Of a DNA stretch of 22,985 nt, positions 1 to 9,196 are shown piece by piece (position 1 is the stretch's first letter; each line of letters opens with the position of its first letter). Source of the stretch: Temnopleurus reevesii. Taxonomy: Eukaryota > Echinodermata > Echinoidea > Temnopleuroida > Temnopleuridae. The position numbers were made by a program, and so were the translations under genes. Location of the stretch: NCBI GenBank assembly GCA_036244855.1, contig BQKZ01004290.1:28036-51020 (forward strand), read 5' to 3'. The notes under the pieces were generated by a model. It was not told the DNA's origin. It saw only the letters and a program-made list of their open reading frames with translations, and made no database searches.

Positions 1-1168
1 CCCCCCCCCCCCCCCCAAAAAAAAAAAATAATAATAATAAATAAAAAAAATAAATCATAAATAAATAAAAAATAGAAAGAAATTAAAAAAAAAATCCAGA
101 TCTCATTGAGTAAAAAGATGAGTGATTTTTCACATTTTCATCGCTTACTGATATTTATAATCCGAAATTCAAAAGGAAACGAATTTCTTTTAAGGAAAAA
201 AAGTGCCAAAGGAAGAGTCCCAAAATTTCTCACTCATTCATAGATTATCCATTTGGAAGTTTACTCTTGCTTCTTTATGGGTCAATTATTCGGAATGGAG
301 GACCGGAGCCAAACCTCCGCATATTTTGTCAAGTTTCACTGTTATGTCAAATTCACCAGGCAAAAACAAATCATAAAACATTTTGTTTATATAGAGTCCC
401 TCGATGTTTCGGGCAATCAAAGCTACATATTAAAAACATGTATTAGAAATTGGTTCATAATATGACATATTTCTTTTCAAATCTATTATATCTACCTACC
501 TTCCAATACTAAGAAATACTACATCTATTACAGATGTGTGGCAATTTTGCAATGACGAAACTAGTTGTTATTACAAAAAAAAAACACTGTAGGTATTCTG
601 GACATCAAAGCATTAGCAAAAGAAATGGTCTAGATATTAAAATGTATCGGTACCAATTTATGTTTACACTTTGTGCAAAATACAGTAGATATATTTCCAG
701 CATATGTTCATAATACTATTTTTAAATTGGAAAATATGAAACTGAAGTTTATGTAATAGTTGATAATCTAGAGTCGAAGTATTAATATTTAGCTATAGTA
801 TTTAAACATTTATCATGTATGCTTACCTTTATTCCTTAGCAGGTAAAATCCTTCGAACTGCGTTTACTAGTATCTTTGGTCCTATTTAATCAAAAATATA
901 AAAGTAAGGTTTACATAGAAGATACAGGCTATACACCTTTGTATAAATACACACCAGTGAGGAAATATAACACAGCAACTAAAGCAGATAATGAATATGT
1001 CCACTGGGCTACATATATACCAATTAACTAGGTAAACTGTCAATGGTAAAACGATAAAGCCAGGGACGTAGAAAGGTTACCTTCAAGTTCAAGGGGTGAG
1101 GAAGTTGGACGGCATACTAAACATCCCTTTCACCTGACCTTAATTTAATACAGATCCGAAACCGGTAT
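1..1168. other. No gene; low-complexity start, then AT-rich non-coding DNA
   Basis: Positions 1-90 are poly-C then poly-A and TAA-rich runs. The remainder is AT-rich with scattered stops in all frames. The open frame at 253-465 (70 codons) has no recognisable protein character. Confidence 0.7.
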
Positions 1169-1530
1169 GAGGGGGTGGGGTGATTTTACCGGGGGATGAG
1201 CACCTGGTGAACAATTGTGACGGTTAATTGTCAAGAGATTCACAAATCTCCAATCTCCTTGCGACTGGCGTAAATACCAATCTAGACCCGTTGTCCATTT
1301 ATTTTTATCCATTTTTAAAATTGAAAATAGAGATTACAGATACAGATACAGATTTTACAGGTACAGATTTTTAGTCCAGCATGAAGGGGCTGGGGTGATT
1401 TTACGGGGGATGTTCGCCTGGTCAACAATTGTGACCGCTGTCAAGAGATTCACAAATCTTCATTCTCCTTGCTACTGGCTTTGATAAAAAATATGTATCC
1501 GTTGACCATTTATTATTTTTTTTTGCCATT
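1169..1530. repeat. Diverged tandem duplication, period about 213 bp
   Basis: 1169-1320 and 1382-1530 share GGGGTGATTTTAC, CAACAATTGTGAC, AAGAGATTCACAAATCT and a TCCATTTATT-like tail, with many differences. It is an old local duplication of non-coding DNA; no element ends were recognised. Confidence 0.7.
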
Positions 1531-1820
1531 TTTATTGAACTATGAGTACACGTACGAAATTTATGTTGAATGCATATTTTCAATTGTCTCCTCTCATATG
1601 TCTTGAGGTTAATAGAGGAGCAGTAATTTTCATTTTGCATTAATTCTTAGCAATACAAATGATCACGAAATAGGNTTTTATTGAAATATGAGTACACGTA
1701 CGAAATTTATGTTGAATGCATATTATCAATTGTCTCCTCTCATATGTCTTGAGGTTAATAGAGGAGCAGTAATTTTCATTTTGCATTAATTCTTAGCAAT
1801 ACAAATGATCACGAAATAGG
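1530..1820. repeat. 145-bp direct duplication around an N
   Basis: Copies 1530-1674 and 1676-1820 both run from TTTTATTGAA to CACGAAATAGG. There is no coding evidence. Probably an artefact. Confidence 0.88.
1675..1675. other. Single-N assembly join
   Basis: One N with 145 bp on its left (1530-1674) repeated on its right (1676-1820) at an offset of 146, with only about two differences. This is the signature of overlapping contig ends left unmerged. Confidence 0.9.
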
Positions 1821-1906
1821 CTGCCATCACATAATCATAAAATCATAAAATCATAACATTTTCCGATAAAGGCGCAAAAGGGGCAGCGGCCAATCCATTT
1901 TTGCAA

Positions 1907-2416
1907 TTAAAGGGGAATTACACCTAGACAATAATATACTGTCAGTAAATGAAGAAAAATCAGATGAACAAACTGAAAATTTGAGCAAAATCGGAAAATC
2001 CGTTCAAAAGTTGTGAATTTTCAAAGTTATCACTTCCACCTGTGCTGGGCATCCTTGAATTGGCAACGTATAGCCAATTAGCATAATCTGTGATGTTATA
2101 CATGGAAAACTCTTCATTCACTTTGTATATAAATTTATTGAAAATGGATCATATATTCAAAATGAGGAGTAACCACCGTTCTTTCTGGAATCCTTGCAGA
2201 ATTGATGTGGCTATAATAATCCAACTGACAAAAACAAATTTCTATGCCTTTACATTTGCCAATTTAAGGAGCCCATGAGGGGTGTAAATCAAAACTTTGA
2301 ATATTCATAACTTTGGAATGGATTATCCGATTTTGCTCAAATTTTCACAGTTAGTTCATCTTATTTTTCTTCATTTAATGATAGCAATTTAATGGCCGAG
2401 TGTAGTTCCCCTTTAA
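1907..2416. mobile_element. TTAA-bounded MITE with long terminal inverted repeats, copy 1
   Basis: It begins TTAAAGGGGAATTACACC and ends with the inverted counterpart TAGTTCCCCTTTAA. The arms extend inward: GAATTTTCAAAGTT faces AACTTTGAATATTC, and GAGCAAAAT faces ATTTTGCTC. TTAA at both ends suggests piggyBac-like target choice, by inference. It encodes no transposase. Confidence 0.85.
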
Positions 2417-3430
2417 GTATTAATGTATTGTTTGCTTTCTTGCTACTGGATGGACGATCTTCTCCCCGGCTCCTGATGGACAAATCCTGGATCCGCCCAT
2501 GTTAATTATGTTCACATTCCAAATGATAATGTTCTGAATCGCCCTTTCACCTCGACTCACAGGGGCGGAACAACGATTTAAAAAAAAGGGGGGGGGGGGT
2601 GGACCATGAAGGCGAAACCCGAACTGGAAATCGTTTTACGTTTTATTAATGCGTACATCACCTACTTTTGTTTTAGCTCATCAGCTTGCTGGCGTAATGT
2701 AATGTACAGATTTTTTTTTGGTTATCTGCCACCCACCCAGCGTGTACATGTTACATGATCATTGGTCAAGATTTACGACCATCTATATTTTATGCAATCC
2801 TATACCATCCTAAAACGCTATTTCATTAATCAAACCAAATACCACCAGAGATAGTTTTATAACACAAATGTATATGATATAAATAATGTTTCCTACACTT
2901 TTAAGATAATTGGGTAAAAGTTTACCAAATACTGGGGAAAATAATATCCACATAACTGTTGTTTTAAAGTATATATATCCGATTGTTAAATGTTGCTCAT
3001 TTTGGTAAAAATTTGATCTCATTGTAAAAAAAACAAAAATATGCAGCAGTTTGTGATATCTAGCTAATAGTAGTGTGGAAACCACGCTCCCCAAATTTGT
3101 AAGATGGTAAATGGATATTTACCTATTGTGAACGGACTGGAATGGCTTGGTTCCCAAGCGATGAAATTTACATGTACGATAAATCGACCTTGCTCTTGCT
3201 GTTGTAATATGCCAGCTCAGCCTTTTCATTTTCGTTGCTCCAATAGTTTTGCATGAAAGGGTATGAATATTGTATTCACATTGTGATATGAAATCACACG
3301 ATTGTGTTTCAATTCGGGGAGGCACATATTGTTCTCATGCCTATTCAATCGGTTTGTTGCCCTGGAACATGGATTCAGCCTTTCATTGACATGGTATCCT
3401 ACATTTCATTAGAAAAAAAAATCAATATAA
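2417..3430. other. No gene seen; non-coding with homopolymer runs
   Basis: It holds a poly-A/poly-G run at about 2579-2601 and AT-rich sequence. The minus-strand frames at 2810-3094 and 3119-3325 show no domain or conserved motif. Confidence 0.6.
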
Positions 3431-3598
3431 TACAGTCAAACCTGTATATAAAGACCATCCATGGGAGAAAGAAAAACAGGTAGTCTCTATGGACAAGTTC
3501 ATTCACATGTAAAATGTGTTCTAGGGAGTCCGGAAAGGTGGTCTTTAAGAACAGGTGGTCTTTATATACAGGTGGCCGCTAAAGCCGGTTTGACGGTA
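3431..3598. mobile_element. Mariner/pogo-like MITE, subfamily 1
   Basis: It is bounded by TA, with TACAGTCAAACCTG at the left and CCGGTTTGACGGTA at the right. Inside, TATATAAAGACC faces GGTCTTTATATA. A TA target and CAGTC termini are typical of Tc1/mariner-pogo elements. There is no coding capacity. Confidence 0.8.
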
Positions 3599-3754
3599 CT
3601 TGTGGAATACAGATTAGCATTTGAATAAGTTAACAAAGAATGAAATAATTAAAATGGGTATCATCAATGATTATCTACAGAGAATAAATGACTCACATCA
3701 AAATAGACTTTGCTTAAATGTGACTTGATATACATTTGATGCGATCTTTTCAAA

Positions 3755-3895
3755 TCAACCTCGTTATAAAGAGCAATTAATAATAAACTTTTTTAATATA
3801 AAAAGACTACTTTTCCGGGCCAAACCTCTTTTCATTCTACTGTCCTGCTCTGATATGACAAGGTTTCACTATAAAGAGGTAATTTTGGTGATTAC
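3755..3895. mobile_element. Decayed mariner/pogo-like MITE, subfamily 2
   Basis: It shares CCTCGTTATAAAGAGCA at the left and AAGGTTTCACTATAAAGAGG at the right with the intact element at 5337-5515, but its outer termini are lost. Confidence 0.65.
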
Positions 3896-4121
3896 AAGGA
3901 CCTCATTATTACTGAACTGCAACTGCATTTTGCAACCATTAAATGTTTGTATTTGATTACACAAAACCACTTTCTATCGATGTACCATTTTGTTCTTCTG
4001 TCAAAATATTCCAAACGAAAACAAATTGTTCTGTATACCCAGAGAAATGTGTAAAAAGACAAACAATTTGTTCTCAACAGAGCAAAGGCTTATATATATT
4101 TCCAAAAGACATATAAACCTT

Positions 4122-4425
4122 ACGGAGGCGCCATGGTGTAGTGGTCATGACTCTCGCCTTTCAACCAGAGGGTCGTATGTTCGAGTCACACCCATGGCGT
4201 TAATTTCCTTCAGCAAGAAATTCATCCACACTGTGCTGCACTCAACCCAGGTGAGGTTAATGGGTACGTGGTAGGAATATTTATTCCTTGAAACGCCAAG
4301 TGCGCTAATGAATTAAGTGGCTGCCGGGCTAAAGCCAGGGTAATAATGCTGCAATTGTAGAGCGCTTAGAGAATTCTTCATAAAGAGTTAAGAAGCGCTA
4401 TATAAAAGCCGTTCATTATTATTAT
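4122..4425 (+). mobile_element. tRNA-derived SINE
   Basis: The head has RNA polymerase III box A (TGGTGTAGTGG, 4134-4144) and box B (GTTCGAGTCA, 4179-4188) at tRNA-like spacing. The body contains AAGCGCTATATAAAAGCC and ends in an ATT repeat tail at about 4415-4425. The element is LINE-mobilised and non-coding. Similar tails occur in SINEs of marine invertebrate deuterostomes, from memory; the exact family is not assigned. Confidence 0.85.
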
Positions 4426-5336
4426 GGAACCCGCCAAAAGCAATTGATTGAATTTGACCTCTATGTCTACCGTAACTCTAATAATTTATTGGAGTGGGAA
4501 ATTATTATAACTACAGTAAACCCTACCAAATCTAGACGTCATTAAACGATTGCCCACTTGGATTAAAAAAAATATGGCCCTCTTGTGTTATTCAGGACTT
4601 TTGTTGAGTTGCCTGTAGATCTGCAAAAACATATTTCTGATACAGAAAGATAGCTGTTTTGGGGAATTACTTTACCATTTTACCCAGTTATGAAAAAAAG
4701 TTCTAGGTTAATAAGATAAAGAGATAATTTTGCTCAAAAAGACAGAAAAAGTTTACAAAATGGATTGCGTAGTGAAAGATATAATGTAAATCAGGAGATC
4801 ATATAAACAGGAATTGGGACCGATAAAAAAATCATATTTTTCTTCCTATTCAATGTTTCAAGATATAGACTAAAAGAGTAATTAAACGGTACAAATGACC
4901 TGATTTACAAATGAAATCTTCTGCATTACAATGCTAAAAGTCCCAATACATGCATTTGAAAGAACAAAGCAATTACTATTTTATATATAAATTGTGCACA
5001 CAGAGTGTTTAATAATCTGATATTTCCATATATACATTGTAAAGCTCATGAAATATACAATATACAACAACATTATACATAAGATACCTCAAACAATGAG
5101 TTAATTTCTCCATTACATTATTATGTAAATTAGAACAACAATTTACCCATTGATGACTGAATTTTGTAATTCCCATAACACGATATAAACTATTTTCGAA
5201 AAATAAAGTCGGTCGAAGGAGAATAGATCCGTTCGCCGTGAATAGAACTGTGCGGACACAACAATGACAAGCCAGTTACGATTTGAATAGCATTACAAAG
5301 AACCATTGAAATGGTGTTCGACTTTGTTTTTTCGAA
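4426..5336. other. No gene seen; AT-rich intergenic DNA
   Basis: Stops are dense in all frames and no repeat structure was recognised. Confidence 0.6.
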
Positions 5337-5515
5337 TACAGTCAAACCTCGTTATAAAGAGCACTGATATAACGAGCTCTCATTATAACACAGTAATTTT
5401 CCTGGTCCCAACTCTTTGTATTTTATTGTATTTTGACCCTGATATAACAAGGTTTCAATATAAAGAGGTAATTCCTCTGGTCCCAACGACCTTGTTATAA
5501 CGAGGTTAGACTGTA
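5337..5515. mobile_element. Mariner/pogo-like MITE, subfamily 2
   Basis: Clear ends: ATACAGTCAAACCTCGTTAT and its inverse ATAACGAGGTTAGACTGTAT, flanked by TA. Internal repeats of TATAAAGAG and TGATATAAC are present. It is non-coding; the frame at 5306-5500 is an accident of the repeat. Confidence 0.87.
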
Positions 5516-5729
5516 TAGTTTATATCGTGTTCCATGGACTTTGTGCAGGAAATATCCATTTCCAGTGGGCAATGGGTTCAGTAGCTATTTCAATAAATAA
5601 ATTAATTTAGACACTAATAGCAATGTCTAATTCATCATTGTTGTCATTTGGCAAAATGAACTCATGATAAGGCAACGATAATACATGAAGAAATGATTGT
5701 TTGGTTATCCCATTTTGAAATATCCAAGG

Positions 5730-5844
5730 GAAAGAGAAAAAGTGGCCACTATAGACAGGTGGCCTCTATAGACAGGTTTTATAACATGCATTTTCACCCG
5801 GAGGGAATCAATTTAAGTGGCCACTGTAGGCAGGTTTGACTATA
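5730..5844. mobile_element. Partial mariner/pogo-like MITE, subfamily 1
   Basis: GTGGCCACTATAGACAGG and GGCAGGTTTGACTATA match the right half of the 3431-3598 type. The left terminus is degraded. Confidence 0.6.
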
Positions 5845-6501
5845 CTTGTAATTCAAAGCACTTTTCTTGGCTTTGGGAGCGTTTTAAAATGTATTTTCAA
5901 CATATCTCATGTAAAAAGAAAAAAAACTAATTTAAGAAAAATAGCTTTAAAAGCATTTACATTTTTCAGGTCTTATTTAACATGGCATTTATGAATACAA
6001 ATCATAATTTGTATGTGTATGAAAAGTTAAGAAAAGATAATAACAAAAATTTCAGATTTTTAAAAGGGTGGGTCCATTTTAGAGGGTCAGTCAGTGTAGG
6101 ACAATCAAATAATTTCTTTGTCGCCTGAGCACAAAACATCATAACACACATATACTTTCAAGGTGATTAAATTCTGAATACAACTTCACAAAGTTTCTAA
6201 TAATAAACTTTGCCATCAGTACAATACACTCTCCACAAATAATAAAATTACATACATTAATAACATAGAGCAATTCAATCATTCTTATCTCCACAGGTGG
6301 TTACACAAACAGCATATTTGTAGTCAGGGTGAAAGAAAGAAGCACAAAGAAATCTCATAAATTCAAGCCATGTAAAATTTGGCCACATTAAGCGACTTTT
6401 GTATCATCCGGATGGAATAATAAACGCACATAGGCATGCTTGTTATTTTTCTTGAAACATGATTGCTCTCAGCCAACAAAACAATTAAACGCTTAAAATG
6501 A
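5845..6501. other. No gene seen; AT-rich intergenic DNA
   Basis: It contains only short frames without protein character and no recognisable repeat. Confidence 0.55.
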
Positions 6502-6510
6502 TTTTTACAC

Positions 6511-6724
6511 GGTTCCATGACAAATGCTCCGGCGACAATTGCTCCGGCAAAAAACTGACACAGTAAGCCTAATGTAAAACCTGATCCCAAACCTAACCCT
6601 AACCCTGATCCTAATCTTGACATCATTCTGAATCATAAACCCTATCATAACCCTAACCCTAACCCTACTCCTAGCCGGAAAAATGAACCGGAGCAATTGT
6701 CGCCAGAGCAACTGTCGGGTCAAC
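6511..6724. mobile_element. Non-autonomous DNA transposon with a telomere-like core
   Basis: Terminal inverted repeats of about 37 bp share GGCGACAATTGCTCCGG. The element is flanked by an identical 9-bp direct repeat, TTTTTACAC, at 6502-6510 and 6725-6733. A 9-bp target duplication fits Mutator-like elements among others. The core, about 6586-6672, is degenerate CCCTAA telomere-type repeats. The minus-strand frames here (glycine/arginine-rich) are translations of that repeat, not genes. Confidence 0.85.
6586..6672. repeat. Interstitial telomere-like CCCTAA repeats
   Basis: Two clusters of AACCCTAACCCTAACCCT-type units, separated by degenerate units such as CCTGATCCTAATC. They lie wholly between the inverted repeats of the 6511-6724 element. 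Confidence 0.85.
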
Positions 6725-6733
6725 TTTTTACAC

Positions 6734-7836
6734 ATATCCACGTAAAACGTATTGTCCAGTCAGTGGGTAACTTCTGAAAAGTAAGTAATTTTTCTGACAA
6801 CTAAATCCGAGATGACAAATGATACCATCAGCTACCATCCTTAAATTTTGTTATCCCAGGTGCTTAATGTCTTATTAAAACAAAACTCCCCGTAATGTCT
6901 TTATTATTTAGACTATTCAAAAATCAAACCAATGGTCTTTATGACAATGACTTAATAGACCTGCATTAAGTTATGCCTCGCTAACGGAATACGGGCCAAT
7001 GAGGTTGCAAGAAACAACAAAATGACTACAAATTAATGTTCGGTACAAAGTGCTAAGTTACACCTGATATTCATCACATTACATCATCATGAGAGAGCTA
7101 TCATATAAGCCAAAGTTTCAAACCGGACATCATTCAAACAAATAAAATATTTTCTCTCTTGTGACTTAGATATCTTGCTCAGCTATTTCGCAGAGAATTA
7201 TTCTTATCATAATTCATAGTGATATAAATATTGGTCTTGCTACTCTCTTCATGAGTAAATTCTGGAATGCAATCATTAAATTGCAAAATATTCAATAAAT
7301 TACAAAATATTCAATATTTACTAACTTGCCTAAATGTAAAGGTTTAATTCAATTAATAGAAATATTAATAGGAGCTGTGTAAATAACTGATCATTTGCTT
7401 AACCAGTCACCATTCAACAAAGTGTTTAGGATTCAATCACTTGTCTTATAAAACAAGTATCATACATTCTCAAACACTGCAAATATTCTACTTGTAGTCC
7501 ATAATTCAATCAATTTCCTTTATGCAAAGACTTGACAATGTAACCAACATCATTTTCAATTGAATGATTTTTGTGATGGGTAGGTGAGAATTGAAATAAT
7601 TCTTGCCTTATCCCAACATGGATAAACACTAATTGACAGTGCATTTCCGAGAGGCTGTGTCGTACACTGGTAGGAATCAAATCCAAAATATCCTGTTTAG
7701 TCAACACCATTTTTCTGGCACTACTACCAGAAACCGTCTACAGAAACCTTCTTACCTAATGAAATAAATTAAAGACAGCCCCACAGACTATGTGACCAAC
7801 AAATACTATGTGGGCTAACAACTGGTGTTGTGTCAA
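6734..7836. other. No gene seen; AT-rich intergenic DNA
   Basis: The minus-strand frame at 7510-7710 starts MVLTKQDILDLIPTS, which reads somewhat like protein, but it has no recognisable domain or splice context. Otherwise the stretch is unremarkable. Confidence 0.5.
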
Positions 7837-8384
7837 TTAAAGGGGAACTTCACCCAAACATTGATGTGCACTCATTGGATGAAGAAAAAGACAATGATCA
7901 TCTGAGCAAAATACGATAATCCATTCAAAAGCTATGAATTTTCAAAGTTTTGATTTACACCCCTCATGGGCTCCTGAAATTGGCAATGTACCAGCACAAA
8001 ATGGCTGCCAATTTGGAGAAATCTCCATTCACACTTTCTTCTTTTTCTAGAATAGTAGAGAAAAATGTACTTTTCTCTTCTAGTATGATATAGAACGTTT
8101 GATTCTGCATGCATTTCGGAATTAATTTTGTTGATTTATTGTCTACTTTTCTTGAAAAAGAAGAAAATGTGAAATTCTGTGTACAAAACGAATGGAGAGT
8201 TCTCCATGTTGGCAGACATTTTGTGCCTGTACGTTGAGGAGCCCATAAGGGGTTTAAATCAAAACTTTGAAAATTCATAACTTTTGATTGGATTGTTGGA
8301 TTTTGCTCAAATTTTCAGTTCGATCATTGTATTTTTCTTCATCCACTGAGAGTGCATCAATGTCTGGGTGAAGTTCCCCTTTAA
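7837..8384. mobile_element. TTAA-bounded MITE with long terminal inverted repeats, copy 2
   Basis: Same family as 1907-2416: TTAAAGGGGAACTTCACCC at one end and GTGAAGTTCCCCTTTAA at the other, with shared inner arms (TGATTTACACCCCTCATGGG facing its inverse). The core is itself palindromic, with AGAAATCTCCATTC facing GAATGGAGAGTTCT. The minus-strand frames at 7932-8278 are by-products of this palindrome. Confidence 0.87.
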
Positions 8385-8846
8385 TCATTTGTCTAACTGT
8401 TAAGTAAAATCCAACTTTATGTAACACTCATACACCACAGGCAACAACTTTGGTGTTCAGAGGAGCTCAACATTTTCTCTATACAGATAGAGAGTAAATA
8501 AAGAGTAAGATAAAGGATGGCTGAAAACATCAATTATTTTTCCTCAATAGAACAGAGAAATAAAGTGTACCAACCTGTAGGAGCGACCTTAATTCATCAA
8601 GAGAAGAGAGAGAGAGACACACACACACACTTTGTTTTACAATGGGTATCATTCAAATTTGAATGATTACGCCAGAAGTGGAACCAAGCTTTTTATGTGA
8701 TGATCCTTGACTGGCTGGAACCCGCTGCATAGATACCAACTTGAATCAATCGATAAGAGTCCATTAACGTGACCTATAGCTCACACCACAACTCTCAGTT
8801 GTCACTTGGCTAACTAAAGAAGCTGTGAACCAGCTACCACTTATAT
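8385..8846. other. No gene seen; downstream of BBS1, with a dinucleotide tract
   Basis: It holds an AG then AC microsatellite at about 8601-8630. It may include BBS1 3' UTR, but no convincing minus-strand poly(A) signal was found. Confidence 0.5.
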
Positions 8847-9010
8847 GGGGTGTTGCTCAGAATCAACTGCAAATCAACTGCAACTTTGCAAATTGTAACA
8901 CACATTTTCATTCGCGCACGGTATGCGCATTTAACAAGACGCGCATGAAACAATGGCGCGTTCCGGTCAACTGCAACTTGCGATCAATTGCAAGTTTTGA
9001 GCAACACCCC
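8847..9010. mobile_element. GGGGTGTTGCTC-type MITE, copy 1 (3' of BBS1)
   Basis: The ends GGGGTGTTGCTCAGAATC and AGTTTTGAGCAACACCCC are inverted repeats; next inside, CAACTGCAACTTTGCA faces TTGCAAGT-type sequence. It begins 100 bp beyond the BBS1 stop and so may be transcribed in the 3' UTR. The ORF at 8825-9217 runs through this element and has no support. Confidence 0.82.
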
Positions 9011-9109
9011 AATAGTCACATGCAGGTAGATGCAAAATTTGAGCTTGGGTCTGGCCTCCCGGGTCGTCCATTCCTGGGTGTGCACTATCACACACATTGC
9101 TTGCACGCC

Positions 9110-9196
9110 TCACACAACCACCACAGTTTCACTGACGGGCATGTTGATTACAGCTGTGATGATAGGAGTACTACGGCCATCTTTCACCACAAACAC
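9110..9196 (-). CDS. BBS1: BBS1 exon 15 (last coding exon, with stop)
   Basis: 87 nt including the TGA at 9112-9110, acceptor ACCAG. It encodes [20 protein letters not shown] and ends SETVVVV; human ends with a comparable LSAHINMPGSEG tail. No clear minus-strand AATAAA was seen close downstream, so the 3' UTR end is unknown; a MITE starts 100 bp beyond the stop. Confidence 0.92.
   Translation of the reverse strand: MFVVKDGRSTPIITAVINMPVSETVVVV

Noticed and set aside
1..28. Poly-C/poly-A tract as a telomere or functional element
   Set aside because: Simple homopolymer runs at the window start; likely low-complexity or a sequencing edge effect.
3119..3325. Possible minus-strand exon ending at a GTAAAT donor; another frame reads MQNYWSNENEKAELAYY
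   Set aside because: It is short, with no matching acceptor, no partner exons and no recognised motif; a chance frame is more likely.
4131..4200. Functional tRNA gene
   Set aside because: A and B boxes are present, but the cloverleaf arms do not pair well and the sequence continues into a SINE body with an ATT tail.
6363..6741. Minus-strand frames rich in Gly/Leu and Arg/Val
   Set aside because: They are translations of the CCCTAA repeat core and inverted repeats of the 6511-6724 element; they have no protein character.
7932..8278. Overlapping minus-strand frames of 60 and 104 codons
   Set aside because: They lie wholly inside the palindromic TTAA-type MITE and are by-products of its repeated sequence.
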